A stretch of DNA of 64,000 nucleotides from Aporhodopirellula aestuarii (GCF_023701485.1 NZ_JAMQBK010000059.1:43596-107595), one strand, 5' to 3'. Counted from the stretch's first letter, positions 1-8,043 are shown. Notes: generated by a model not told the origin, from the letters alone. Numbers and translations are program-made.

Positions 1-2
1 AA

Positions 3-638
3 ACCGAGGAGGACCTCACGGGCCTCCCCGTTGTCAACACGCAGTCCTGTTGTGGGCTATTTCAGTCAACGACGCTTGGCCGATTGGGTGTTGCGTTGCT
101 CGCGATCGTTGCCGTGACGGCGACCTACGCGGCAACCTACTTCGCCGGCATGGCAAACCACGCGAACTCCCGACCAAGCGACGCGACCGTAAACTGGGCG
201 GGGCTACCGATCGCGAATGCGAGCGCCGCAGTCACGAGTGAAAAATTCTCGATGTGCACCGGTCTGATCAGCGAAGAAAGCGAAGCCCTGTTTGTGCTCG
301 ACCACAACTCGGGTTTGCTGCAGTGCTCCGTGCTCTATCCGCGACTCGGCCGATTCATGGCAACGTACACCGTTAACGTCGCCGACGCATTGGGGATGGA
401 CGCAAAAGGTGGCAACTACATCATGGCAACCGGTACCGCTGACTTCCCCAGCAGCAGCAATCGTCCGCTCGGTTTCTCCGTCGTCTACGTCCTCGACACT
501 GCATCGGGCAACTACGCCAGCTATGGCATCCCCTTCGACCGGACTGCGATGAAGGCCAATCGTCCACAACAGGGCGTGCTGTTCTTGATCGGCCAAGGAA
601 CGGCCAACCCGGTCGTCGACCGTGACGACTTGAGATAG
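3..638 (+). CDS. Membrane-anchored conserved hypothetical protein, 5' end outside window
   Basis: The reading frame is open from base 3 with no stop, so the true start probably lies left of the window. The first possible internal start is a TTG at 84. A hydrophobic stretch (LGVALLAIVAVTATYAATYF, coded from about 75 to 140) is a single membrane anchor preceded by a short soluble N-terminal part. The following ~150 residues look extracytoplasmic, with repeated small and polar residues and two Cys. I recognise no family. It converges on the ECF sigma gene that ends at 758. Adjacent sigma and membrane-protein genes are common in planctomycetes, but a functional link is only a guess. Confidence 0.6.
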   Translation, partial: TEEDLTGLPVVNTQSCCGLFQSTTLGRLGVALLAIVAVTATYAATYFAGMANHANSRPSDATVNWAGLPIANASAAVTSEKFSMCTGLISEESEALFVLDHNSGLLQCSVLYPRLGRFMATYTVNVADALGMDAKGGNYIMATGTADFPSSSNRPLGFSVVYVLDTASGNYASYGIPFDRTAMKANRPQQGVLFLIGQGTANPVVDRDDLR

Positions 639-652
639 CATCGCCGCCGCCT

Positions 653-682
653 CGACCACCAGCCAGTGCCTCGTGGTGGTCG
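653..682. terminator. Hairpin between convergent genes
   Basis: A perfect 9-bp stem (CGACCACCA at 653-661 with TGGTGGTCG at 674-682) encloses a 12-nt loop. It lies 15 bp after the stop of the left-edge gene. No T-run follows, so intrinsic termination is uncertain. A second hairpin (CTGACGC 727-733 with GCGTCAG 741-747) lies just before the end of the convergent sigma gene. Confidence 0.3.
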
Positions 683-757
683 TCGGCTGCTACGCGGTCG
701 CTCCCGCAAGCCGGTGAAATATCTCTCTGACGCTTTGCCGGCGTCAGCGACCGCCGG

Positions 758-1438
758 CTAGGAGTTTTCACTGAGTTCTGGAAACACGCCAGGATCAAGA
801 TCTTGGCGAGCAATGATCGCTTTGATGCGCGTCAGGAAATCGCTTTTCAAGTTGGCGACTTGTTGTTGTGTGATCCCCAAACGCTCGGCCACTTCAATGT
901 TGCCTCGTCCGGCCACAAAGATTAGCTCGAGCGATTGCAGTTTGATGTAATTGCCGGTTTCTCGCCAACGCTCGATTTGGTCGCGAATCGCGTGGGCGAC
1001 CACTTTTCGTTCCAGCTCCATACGTTCTGCGCTTCGTGCGATCGAGCTCGCCCCGCGCATCCGCCCCGGAATTTGCATCTCCTCGCCGGACGACCGCTGA
1101 GATTCACCGCGCCCGTATAAAGGCAAAGTCGGCCGACGCCCCGTTCGACGAAGGTGATCAGTCAGCTTGTATCCGCAAATCGAAAACAGGTAGTTCTCGA
1201 GTCGCCTTCGCCTGTCATAATTCGGCAGCGAAACGAGGAACCCGACGAGAGTTTCCTGGACGATGTCCTCGCTGACGCTGCGGTCCTGTAGCCGCCGGTG
1301 AACATAGGCGAGCAGCCGTCCCTCGTATTGATCGATGAGTCGACGCCACGCCGCTTCATCACCGGCCTGGATCGCATCGATCAATTCGGATTCGGATGAC
1401 TCAGGCGTTTCAGCGGCATCGGAAAGTGGATCGCTCAT
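758..1438 (-). CDS. ECF-type sigma-70 family RNA polymerase sigma factor
   Basis: The product (226 residues) is an alternative sigma factor that would direct RNA polymerase to a dedicated promoter set. Region 2 spans roughly residues 34-98, with the core-binding and -10 recognition pattern around DIVQETLVGFL and LENYLFSICGYKLTDHLRR. Region 4 spans roughly residues 170-212, with a helix-turn-helix at VAERLGITQQQVANLKSDFL. The linker of about 45 residues is Arg/Ser-rich. It is longer than most ECF factors (~180-200 residues), mainly because of an acidic N-terminal extension and this linker. No anti-sigma gene lies directly downstream. The convergent membrane protein at the left edge is the only nearby candidate, and no partnership is shown. 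Confidence 0.85.
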   Translation of the reverse strand: MSDPLSDAAETPESSESELIDAIQAGDEAAWRRLIDQYEGRLLAYVHRRLQDRSVSEDIVQETLVGFLVSLPNYDRRRRLENYLFSICGYKLTDHLRRTGRRPTLPLYGRGESQRSSGEEMQIPGRMRGASSIARSAERMELERKVVAHAIRDQIERWRETGNYIKLQSLELIFVAGRGNIEVAERLGITQQQVANLKSDFLTRIKAIIARQDLDPGVFPELSENS

Positions 1439-1573
1439 ACAATTAATCTAACACTCTCGTCAGTCAGGCACGATCCTAGCCTGATCGATAAGATACGGTG
1501 ACCAAACACTCGTGCCCCAGTTACTTCCGAATTCCCCGCCGTGGAATTTCGGATTTTTCCGAAGAGCATTGAT

Positions 1574-1963
1574 ATGAACTCCTCCGCCAATCCCAACCCA
1601 GACGACGCCCATCCAGGCTGCGACTTGCGTGATTCGCTTGTTCAGGGACGGTGTGTCCCCTGTGAGGGAGGAGTCGAACCGATTGCGGGTGAACAAGCCC
1701 AGCAATATGTGCAGGCTTTAACAGACTGGAATCTGGATGAGACCGGGACCCAAATCTCCCGTAAGATCAACACCAAGAATTTTGCCAGGGCGGTGACTTT
1801 GATCAATCAGATCGCGGACCTCGCCGAGGAACAAGCGCATCACCCCGATCTCCATCTCACCGGTTACCGCCACCTCCAAATCGTCCTCTCGACCCATGCG
1901 ATCGGAGGCCTGAGCGAAAACGACTTCATCATCGCTGCAAAAATTGATGAGCTCCTGAAATGA
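1574..1963 (+). CDS. 4a-hydroxytetrahydrobiopterin dehydratase (pterin-4a-carbinolamine dehydratase)
   Basis: The family dehydrates 4a-hydroxytetrahydrobiopterin to quinonoid dihydrobiopterin, recycling pterin cofactor. The signature is clear: EEQAHHPDLHLTGYRHLQIV, containing the catalytic HHP, followed by STHAIGGLSENDFIIAAKID at the C terminus. The N-terminal CVPCEGG segment is also typical of bacterial members. The ATG at 1574 gives 129 residues; an upstream in-frame ATG at 1541 would add 11 poorly supported residues. The stop overlaps the next start (ATGA at 1960-1963), so the two genes are translationally coupled. No aromatic amino-acid hydroxylase is nearby. In bacteria without one, members have been linked to other pterins such as molybdopterin. 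Confidence 0.9.
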   Translation: MNSSANPNPDDAHPGCDLRDSLVQGRCVPCEGGVEPIAGEQAQQYVQALTDWNLDETGTQISRKINTKNFARAVTLINQIADLAEEQAHHPDLHLTGYRHLQIVLSTHAIGGLSENDFIIAAKIDELLK

Positions 1964-2301
1964 AACTTAGCCCCGATGTCGCCTTGGCACTCCTCGACGA
2001 ATGCACCGGCGACGATTTATGGAGCGTTGAGCATTGTCTCCAACGGCGTGTCCCGCAGTCATGGATCGACGAACTGGCCGATGCGTTCGAGACGAGCTAC
2101 CGTGTCAGCAGCCAGACGATATACGTTACCGATCCTGACACCGGCCGCCGGATCGTCAATCAGTACTACGGTGTCCGTGACGTCGATCTGGCAAAACGGA
2201 TTGCCGTCGACCTGGGCCTCGATGTCGAATCGATCGCCGCCTCATGCATGTCTCGTCAAGCGATCGTGCGAATGATTAAAGAAGCGATCATGGACGGTTG
2301 A
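1960..2301 (+). CDS. Conserved hypothetical protein coupled to the pterin dehydratase
   Basis: This is a 113-residue soluble protein whose ATG overlaps the stop of the dehydratase gene by 4 bp (ATGA), a strong sign of coupled translation. It has no signal peptide or membrane segment and contains a Tyr-rich centre (RIVNQYYGVRDVDLAKRIAVD). I do not recognise a domain. The C-terminal half alternates helices and could be an all-alpha adaptor. The coupling suggests a role linked to the dehydratase or a shared expression need, but nothing in the sequence gives a reaction. Confidence 0.75.
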   Translation: MKLSPDVALALLDECTGDDLWSVEHCLQRRVPQSWIDELADAFETSYRVSSQTIYVTDPDTGRRIVNQYYGVRDVDLAKRIAVDLGLDVESIAASCMSRQAIVRMIKEAIMDG

Positions 2302-2407
2302 TCACATCGGATAGCGAACTGCAACGAACACGATCCTAAGCACCCCCGCGACGCTTCAAGCTAGGCAAACTAGCAAGTTTAACCAAGTGACGTTTGCAGA
2401 CCACGGC

Positions 2408-2842
2408 TTAGGCGCTGCTGTGATCACCTTGCAGCGTCAGCACGAGCCTCCGCGATGATGCACGATCGCGATGTTCGCAGAGATAGATTCCCTGCCAAGT
2501 TCCCAAACGCAAACGACCATCACGTACCGGCACAAAGACACTGGCTCCCATCATCGATGCCTTCACATGGGCAGGCATGTCATCGGGTCCTTCGAGCGTG
2601 TGAACATAGGCAAGATCTTCGGGCACCGCGTGGTTCATTGCGGTTTCAAAATCAATCCGCACATCCGGATCGGCGTTTTCGTTGATCGTTAAGGAGGCAC
2701 TGGTGTGAGTGATAAAACAGTGCAGCAACCCGATCCGCAATCGTGACAAATCGGTTGCCGCTTGTTCGATCGCCGAAGTGATTAAGTGAAATCCTCGCGG
2801 TCGGGCCGGCAATTGAAGTTCGTACTGATACCAAGCGGTCAC
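2408..2842 (-). CDS. YjbQ/UPF0047 family protein
   Basis: This 144-residue protein belongs to the small YjbQ fold family (secondary thiamine-phosphate synthase enzyme). The hallmark blocks are in order: LLHCFITHTSASLTINENAD near the middle of the N-terminal half, DDMPAHVKASMMG, and GTWQGIYLCEHRD near the C terminus. These contain the conserved His residues and the GTWQGIYLxEHR strand that ends nearly all members. E. coli YjbQ has weak thiamine phosphate synthase activity, but the physiological role of the family is unsettled. Length matches the family (about 130-145 residues). It is transcribed opposite to its left-hand neighbours and is probably monocistronic. Confidence 0.9.
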   Translation of the reverse strand: MTAWYQYELQLPARPRGFHLITSAIEQAATDLSRLRIGLLHCFITHTSASLTINENADPDVRIDFETAMNHAVPEDLAYVHTLEGPDDMPAHVKASMMGASVFVPVRDGRLRLGTWQGIYLCEHRDRASSRRLVLTLQGDHSSA

Positions 2843-3220
2843 GGAAATGTCCTAAAAAAGGGGTGTGCTAAAAAAAAACCGAAAATTTTTCTGTTGCCCC
2901 AACCGGTCCTGCGGATTATCCGAAAGTGGGGGGAAACGAGGTCAGATGCAATCTTCAGACCGCCTAAATCCCAATTGCAACCCCACTCAGCAAAACCACC
3001 AACAGCCCCTTCACAAGCACGCCAAAGTAAGATACGCCCCCCTTGAAGGATTCATGAAGATTTGCCAGGAATTTGGCGCATCATTTTTCGTCACTCCTTA
3101 CCTGTTCAGGACGAAACTGCTAGGCGAACGCAGCAACGCATTCATCGGGGTTTGTGCACGAGGCTCCAATGGAATTTTCTTGACTACCCATCATTCTCGC
3201 GAATAATCCACTCGTGTGTG
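2843..3220. other. Intergenic region, no supported gene
   Basis: This 378-bp stretch separates the YjbQ-family gene (leftward) from a small protein gene (rightward). It holds purine-rich runs near 2853-2890. Reading frames here lack ribosome binding sites and recognisable protein features. It should contain both divergent promoters, but I could not identify convincing -35/-10 pairs. Confidence 0.5.
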
Positions 3221-3550
3221 ATGTCCCACGCCGAAACGGAATTCGCCACCGGACTGTCGACCAACTATTTGATATCGCGATCCGAACGGATGGGACAGCG
3301 ATACCTTCAGGAATACAAGAGACGCATGACCCATTGCAAAAACGTTTTCGAAGCGATCCTTCGGTATGGCCATGATGAAGACTTCAGCCCACAAGAGGAT
3401 GAATGTTTCGTTGCTACCGACGCGCCCGCAGGCAGCCCCGAAAAGATCGAGGTTTTGCGGCGTCGAGTGGAATTGGGCCAGCCTTTGTGGCACACCACCG
3501 ATCGCGTTGACTACAGTGGTCTGACCGGAGCGATTCGCCCTCGGGAGTAG
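3221..3550 (+). CDS. Small conserved hypothetical protein
   Basis: The frame extends upstream to 3062, but the ATG at 3221 is the better start because the upstream part reads like intergenic sequence. The 109-residue product is soluble and charged, with a helical region around residues 17-50 (RSERMGQRYLQEYKRRMTHC) and a mixed C-terminal part. I do not recognise a family. It is followed 46 bp later by a strong intrinsic terminator, which supports it being a real transcription unit. Confidence 0.6.
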   Translation: MSHAETEFATGLSTNYLISRSERMGQRYLQEYKRRMTHCKNVFEAILRYGHDEDFSPQEDECFVATDAPAGSPEKIEVLRRRVELGQPLWHTTDRVDYSGLTGAIRPRE

Positions 3551-3595
3551 AAGCCCGCACAGATCATTCCCACAGTCAATTCAATTGACCCAGAA

Positions 3596-3627
3596 CCCCG
3601 TACGCTCCCGCGCGTGCGGGGTTTTTT
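3596..3627 (+). terminator. Rho-independent terminator
   Basis: A 10-bp stem with one G-T wobble (CCCCGTACGC at 3596-3605 with GCGTGCGGGG at 3612-3621) and a 6-nt loop is followed directly by six T. It ends the transcription unit of the small protein gene stopping at 3550. Confidence 0.9.
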
Positions 3628-3721
3628 CGTGCCGTCGTCGTCGCCTAACCCCTGCCCGTGAGGTCTGTTATGATGGCTCGTTCCGTCTTCTCGTTCGAAT
3701 ACTCGTCAGGACTCGCGATAA

Positions 3722-4894
3722 GTGAAGCTACGTGTCGGCTTGATCGGTCTGGGTGACCACTGGCAAACCATGCACCGACCCGCCCTACGGATGCTCAGCG
3801 AGCGTTTTGACGTCCGAGCCATCTACTGTTCGGTGGCGAAGTTGGCCGAAAATGCGGTCACTGACTTCCAGGCTGATCCCGTCGATGGCTACCAAACGAT
3901 GGTCGCCCGTGACGACATCGACGCGGTTCTGATCCTGGAACAGACCTGGCTCAAACACCTCCCCGCCCTCGCCGCCTGTAGCCAGGGGAAAGCAATCTAT
4001 TGGGCCAGCGGACTGGATTTTGATCCGGTGGAAGACGCCGAATTCAAACGTTGTGTGGAGGATTCAGGGATCGCCTTCATGGCCAGTTTCCCACGCCGCT
4101 TCGCACCCGCGACGTTGCGTTTGAAAGAATTGATCGCGACCAACCTCGGTGCGCCGCGACTGCTTTTTTGCCACAAACGGCTGAGCCTGTTGGAGCAACA
4201 AACGCGGCTCTCCCGGCGGGGTGATTCCGTCCGTCGCAGCGGTGGCGAGAAATCCCGCGATGACACAAGGCCGACGAATTCGCACGGCCATGTCGACGCC
4301 CAGGCGACAATGCGCAACGAACTAATCGAACTGATCGATTGGTGCAATTATGTCGTCGGAGGAAAACCTGAGAGTGTGATGTCGGCCAATTGCTCGCCCG
4401 ACACCGAGTGGGACTACCGGGCCTTGAGCCTTCGATTCTCGCCCCCATCCAATACGCCGATTCAACTGCGAAAGGCGGCCGCAAAGCAGTGGGAAACCCG
4501 ATCGCCCCACTCCTTCCCGCAATATTCCGCACCAACGCCTGCGGAGCCCGCGATTCCTGTGGCAACCGCGCAGATCAGCTGCGGCAACTACATCCCCGCC
4601 AAATGGCAGGAGGCGATCGGATTCCGGCCTCCCGCTGGAATGCAGGTTTGTTGTGAACACGGAGTCGCCTTCATCGACCTCCCCGGGACGTTGGTTTGGT
4701 TCGATGATGCGGGGCGTCACCAGGAATCGCTCGAGAGCGAATCGCCGGTGGGAGAAAAAATCTTGGGCCAATTTCATCGGGCGGTGACGAGCCTGGTGCG
4801 AAACCTCAGCGGACTCGAAGACGCTTTCCGAGCCGCCACGATCCTGAAAGCCGCCGAGCTGAGCAGCGAATCCGGCCACCGCATCGAACTGTGA
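3722..4894 (+). CDS. Gfo/Idh/MocA-like protein with atypical active-site region
   Basis: The 390-residue product starts with GTG. The N terminus is a Rossmann nucleotide-binding motif (VGLIGLGDHWQTMHRPAL, residues 5-22), and the alternating strands and helices to about residue 125 fit the NAD(P)-binding domain of Gfo/Idh/MocA oxidoreductases. Where family members carry the catalytic EKP motif after a GKHV-like strand, this protein reads GKAIYWASGLDFDP, so the usual Lys is missing. The middle (residues ~160-200) is rich in Arg, Ser and Asp and looks like a poorly structured insertion. It may be a non-catalytic or altered member. There is no signal peptide, so it is cytoplasmic. The structured RNA region follows. 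Confidence 0.65.
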   Translation: MKLRVGLIGLGDHWQTMHRPALRMLSERFDVRAIYCSVAKLAENAVTDFQADPVDGYQTMVARDDIDAVLILEQTWLKHLPALAACSQGKAIYWASGLDFDPVEDAEFKRCVEDSGIAFMASFPRRFAPATLRLKELIATNLGAPRLLFCHKRLSLLEQQTRLSRRGDSVRRSGGEKSRDDTRPTNSHGHVDAQATMRNELIELIDWCNYVVGGKPESVMSANCSPDTEWDYRALSLRFSPPSNTPIQLRKAAAKQWETRSPHSFPQYSAPTPAEPAIPVATAQISCGNYIPAKWQEAIGFRPPAGMQVCCEHGVAFIDLPGTLVWFDDAGRHQESLESESPVGEKILGQFHRAVTSLVRNLSGLEDAFRAATILKAAELSSESGHRIEL

Positions 4895-4972
4895 AGAGAC
4901 CCCCAATCGCGAAGCTCGCGAGTGAGTTTTCTAAAAACTGTTCAACTCCGCAACGAAATTCGCCGATCTACC

Positions 4973-5000
4973 TTGCTGCAGATGGCCTCGTGCCTAGAAT
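4973..5000 (+). promoter_or_regulatory. Sigma-70-type promoter for the structured RNA
   Basis: TTGCTG at 4973-4978 and TAGAAT at 4995-5000 are separated by 16 bp, close to the housekeeping consensus. Transcription would start near 5006-5008, immediately before the first hairpin of the RNA. Confidence 0.55.
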
Positions 5001-5006
5001 GCATTT

Positions 5007-5211
5007 AGCAAGCCTTGTGAGGCTTGTCAGGACTCAGCCCATAACATCGGCAGAGGGATCATTTTCAGGGCACGCCTGAGTCAATCCAAGGCATGTGCAG
5101 TAGCACGCCGAGACTCACGCGTTTCTCCCAGCGGCTCCATTTGCCGCCGCGTGGCTGAGACCGAATTGGACCGGCAGGTCGTCTCGATGGAGACAACCTG
5201 CCGGTTTTTTT
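5007..5211 (+). ncRNA. Candidate structured RNA, about 205 nt, class unknown
   Basis: A promoter-like element ends at 5000 and a strong intrinsic terminator ends at 5211. Between them at least five helices can be drawn: CAAGCC 5009-5014 with GGCTTG 5021-5026; GGACTCAGCC 5030-5039 with GGCTGAGACC 5153-5162 (one mismatch), closing a multibranch domain; inside it ACGCCTGAGTC 5072-5082 with GACTCACGCGT 5112-5122 (one mismatch), capped by GGC/GTGC pairing with GCAC/GCC around an AGTA loop; and GCGGC 5131-5135 with GCCGC 5143-5147. The terminator follows. No convincing small protein is encoded. It is either a free-standing small RNA or a transcription attenuator or riboswitch leader for the Wzz/GumC-like gene, which starts 128 bp after the terminator. 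I see no match to tmRNA, RNase P, SRP or GEMM-I motifs; 6S RNA cannot be excluded by eye. Confidence 0.55.
5170..5211 (+). terminator. Rho-independent terminator of the structured RNA
   Basis: ACCGGCAGGT at 5170-5179 pairs perfectly with ACCTGCCGGT at 5196-5205, and GTCTC 5181-5185 with GAGAC 5190-5194 extends the hairpin. Seven T (5205-5211) follow the stem. Confidence 0.9.
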
Positions 5212-5339
5212 ATGCTCGCACCGAATTTTCGTGCTGTGGTGGGCAAATCCACACCGGTGCACGGACCAAATGCTGCGAAAATGCAAATTCCAACTAAGCT
5301 GGATGCTTCTTGACCGCGCCCAATTTTGTTGTTTTTGCA

Positions 5340-7028
5340 ATGAATCACGCCCCACCCCCAGACAACGGCATCGACCTGGATCATTTCCGCCCGATGCGTT
5401 TAGACGATCTGTTCGGCGCGTTTTGGCGTCACCGCGTTTCGGCGGTGGTGGTCGCAACTCTCTTGTTGCCATTCCTGCTGCTAGCCGTTTTTCTGATCCC
5501 GGCTCAGTATGATTCGTATGCACAACTGCTCGTCCGGCTTGGCCGCGGTGCGGTTTCGTTGGACCCGACCGCGTCTCTTTCGCCGTCGGTTTCACTGCAA
5601 GACAGCCGCAGTTCGCAGGTCAACAGCGTGCGGGAGATGCTGCAAAGCCGCGTGATGGCCCAGCGTGTCGTGCGCGAGGTAGGTGCCCAACGCATTCTCG
5701 AACCACGTAGCACGATCTCGAAACTGAGCAAAAATCTGACCGGGTGGATTCCCGCAGGCGAACCGAGGCCGCTCGGCGACATGTCCGCCGAAGAAGTGAC
5801 CGCCCAGATCCAAGAGGAGTTGGCGATCATGAAATTCCAGAAGGCGATGGATCTGTTCACAGCGCCCGATTCTTACACGATCGATTTGGAAGTCCGCACC
5901 GAAGATCCGTTCTTATCGCGTGATCTGCTGAACACGTTGATCGAGGTCTACCAAGAACATCACGCCGCCGCTCATCGCTCAGAAGGCTCGTACGAATTCT
6001 TTGCCGAACAAGCGAACATCGCCTACGAGCGAGCGATGGCCGCAAAAGAAGCATTGCGTCTGGCCCACTCCGATCGTGGCATGATCGACGTGGGGTCCTC
6101 GCAAACCGCATTGCGAACGCTCCTCAGCCGGATTGAAGGCGATCTCGTCCAAACCGAAAGCGAATTGGCATCCGCAGTATCTGAGATCCAAGGTCTCAGC
6201 GACGAAATTCAATCCTCTCCGAGCACCATCGAGAGCGAAGTCATTCACGGCATTCCCAAAACGACCGCCAGCACGATGCGGCAAAGCCTTTATGATCTTG
6301 AAGTCCAATACCACGAGCTGGATGCCAAATACAAAGACGACCACCCCAAAATGCGTGCGTTGCGAGAACAGCTCGCCGCTTCCTCCAAAATCGCAAACAC
6401 CGAACGTGGCGATCAGCCACAAACTCGCGAAGCGATCAATCCGATCCGACAATCACTCGAGTTATCCCGTCGTCAAACCTTGAGCCGCCTCGCCGGACTG
6501 AAATCCAAACAGCGTGAATTGAATTCGCAACGGGAAAAGCTTCTCGAAGACCTCGATCAACTTAACCACGACGAAGTCGACCTGACGCAGATGAACTGGG
6601 AGGCTTCCCTGGCCGAGCAGGAATACCTTCGGGCTGCGGAAGCACGCGACAACGCCAAAATGATTGACCAGCTCGCGTCGGGCCGCGTTAGTGAAATCGC
6701 CGTCGTACAAGACGCCAGCTTGGGTTTGAAAAAGGTGAAACCACAACGCGGCATCCTGGCAATTCTGGTGACCGTGTTGGCGTTCGCATTTGGCATTTTC
6801 CAAGCGGTCACTCGCGGGCTATTGTTCGACCGAACACCCAACCACGCCGTGCGGCGTGGCGGCTTGACTTCCCGGATCGGCCCTCGATTTGATCGCCCTA
6901 ACGAAGAGTCACGAGAGTTCGTCACCACCAACGAATCGGCTCACCACGGGTCGGCTCGCATGCCTGGACTGAGCTCCATTCGTGACGAACTTGTCGATTC
7001 GCCGTCTGCTCTCGGAGTCCCACGATAG
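5340..7028 (+). CDS. Wzz/GumC-like exopolysaccharide chain-length determinant
   Basis: Proteins of this family are inner-membrane polysaccharide co-polymerases that set the length of exported capsule or O-antigen chains. The 562-residue product (ATG at 5340; a TTG at 5310 would add 10 residues) has a cytoplasmic N terminus and a first membrane segment at about residues 34-54 (VVVATLLLPFLLLAVFLIPA). A long periplasmic region with coiled-coil stretches follows (roughly 200-300 and 350-440). The second membrane segment is at about 472-496, and a 66-residue tail ends the protein. The C-terminal tyrosine kinase domain of BY-kinase fusions is absent. It is followed by a decayed glycosyltransferase, so the original polysaccharide locus seems to have been lost. 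The structured RNA upstream may control it. Confidence 0.8.
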   Translation: MNHAPPPDNGIDLDHFRPMRLDDLFGAFWRHRVSAVVVATLLLPFLLLAVFLIPAQYDSYAQLLVRLGRGAVSLDPTASLSPSVSLQDSRSSQVNSVREMLQSRVMAQRVVREVGAQRILEPRSTISKLSKNLTGWIPAGEPRPLGDMSAEEVTAQIQEELAIMKFQKAMDLFTAPDSYTIDLEVRTEDPFLSRDLLNTLIEVYQEHHAAAHRSEGSYEFFAEQANIAYERAMAAKEALRLAHSDRGMIDVGSSQTALRTLLSRIEGDLVQTESELASAVSEIQGLSDEIQSSPSTIESEVIHGIPKTTASTMRQSLYDLEVQYHELDAKYKDDHPKMRALREQLAASSKIANTERGDQPQTREAINPIRQSLELSRRQTLSRLAGLKSKQRELNSQREKLLEDLDQLNHDEVDLTQMNWEASLAEQEYLRAAEARDNAKMIDQLASGRVSEIAVVQDASLGLKKVKPQRGILAILVTVLAFAFGIFQAVTRGLLFDRTPNHAVRRGGLTSRIGPRFDRPNEESREFVTTNESAHHGSARMPGLSSIRDELVDSPSALGVPR

Positions 7029-7116
7029 CGATCGCTCGGCGGTTTCGCCCGCGTTAGTCGGGACGTTATCTCCTGCCGATCCGATCTTATTTTTCCAACT
7101 GCAAGCAACCCTCGCA

Positions 7117-7918
7117 TACGCAGTTCTACTAGTCCGTAGCTACGATCGATTGCGTGGCGGAAAGGATGTGGTGTTCGAGGCGGAGGCGGACATGCTCGAA
7201 GGATTCGGGCACGAGGTAATGTGCTACACACGACGCAACGAGGACATGGTCAATCAGGGACGGCCGGCCAATCGGAGGAATACGGATTGGAATCGTGCGG
7301 TTGTCGATGACATTTTTCGGATGATCCAGGAACACCGAATCGAGTTCGAGCATTCCCACGACACGTTTCCCGCGAATTCGCCTTTGTCGATTCGGGCTGC
7401 CCACGAGGCCGACGCGGTGACCGTCCAAACGCTCCACAACTCACGACCGCTCTGCGCGACGGCCGTGTGCTATCGCGATAACCAACCCGTGCACCGTTGG
7501 CATTGACAAAATGTTTGCGTTGCCCGCGATCCGACATGCCTGCTTTGACGACAGTCGAATGGCGTTGAGCGTTGTCGTGCCCAAAAAAATGTGGTCCACG
7601 CGCCACGAAGACATTGCAAACCTACCTCGACGTTGCGATTGCCCGACGCAGTACATTCGCCAACGCTACGAGTCCGCGAAGTACCTGATTTCGCGAATCG
7701 CGATGAAACCCCATTTCGTTGAACATGACCTCACTCCCGGTGACGGTGGAGGCCGCTACGCCGTATTCATCGACCGACTCAGCGAAGACAGATGGTCTGC
7801 GGACGCGCCTTCACGCGTGGCCCAGACTTCGAGGCCAACTGCCGCTCAAGATCATCGAAAAAGAGCCGTTGGAAGACGGAATCCGTTGCCTTTCGAAGGT
7901 CTCAAACGACGACGTAGA
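7117..7918 (+). pseudogene. Glycosyltransferase family 4-like gene, degraded by frameshifts
   Basis: Three successive frames carry consecutive pieces of one glycosyltransferase. Frame one (about 7117-7490) encodes a GT4-type N-terminal domain: RLRGGKDVVFEAEADMLEGF, then SHDTFPANSPLSIRAAHEAD and VQTLHNSRPLC. Frame two (about 7490-7790) continues with FALPAIRHACFDDSRMALSV, AMKPHFVEHDLTPGDGGGRY and AVFIDRLSED. Frame three (about 7790-7910) continues with GLRTRLHAWPRLRGQLPLKI and EKEPLEDGI, matching the family GLRTLLxAWxRL...PLKIxGxGPL block. The remaining C-terminal catalytic part is missing and replaced by an 11-bp tandem repeat. The original start appears lost. Its position after the GumC-like gene implies a former exopolysaccharide operon. 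Confidence 0.75.
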
Positions 7919-8028
7919 AAATCAACGACAAATCAACGACAAATCAACGACAAATCAACGACAAATCAACGACAAATCAACGACAAATCAACGACAAATC
8001 AACGACAAATCGACGACAAGTCAACGGA
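7919..8028. repeat. 11-bp tandem repeat array (AAATCAACGAC)
   Basis: Eight perfect copies of AAATCAACGAC run from 7919 to 8006, followed by two diverged copies (8007-8017 and 8018-8028). Because 11 is not a multiple of 3, every frame is open and the translated products are repetitive artefacts. The array sits exactly where the degraded glycosyltransferase loses similarity and ends 16 bp before the trmL stop codon. Confidence 0.95.
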
Positions 8029-8043
8029 GTCGAATAGCAACAC

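Noticed and set aside
2865..3206. 113-residue frame in the intergenic region
   Set aside because: No ribosome binding site, no family features and odd composition; the small gene at 3221 explains the transcription unit better.
5007..5211. 6S, SRP, tmRNA or c-di-GMP-I riboswitch identity for the structured RNA
   Set aside because: None of the conserved sequence motifs (SRP GGAA loop helix, tmRNA tag, GEMM core) is visible and the multibranch layout with separate terminator does not resemble the 6S rod; the class is left open.
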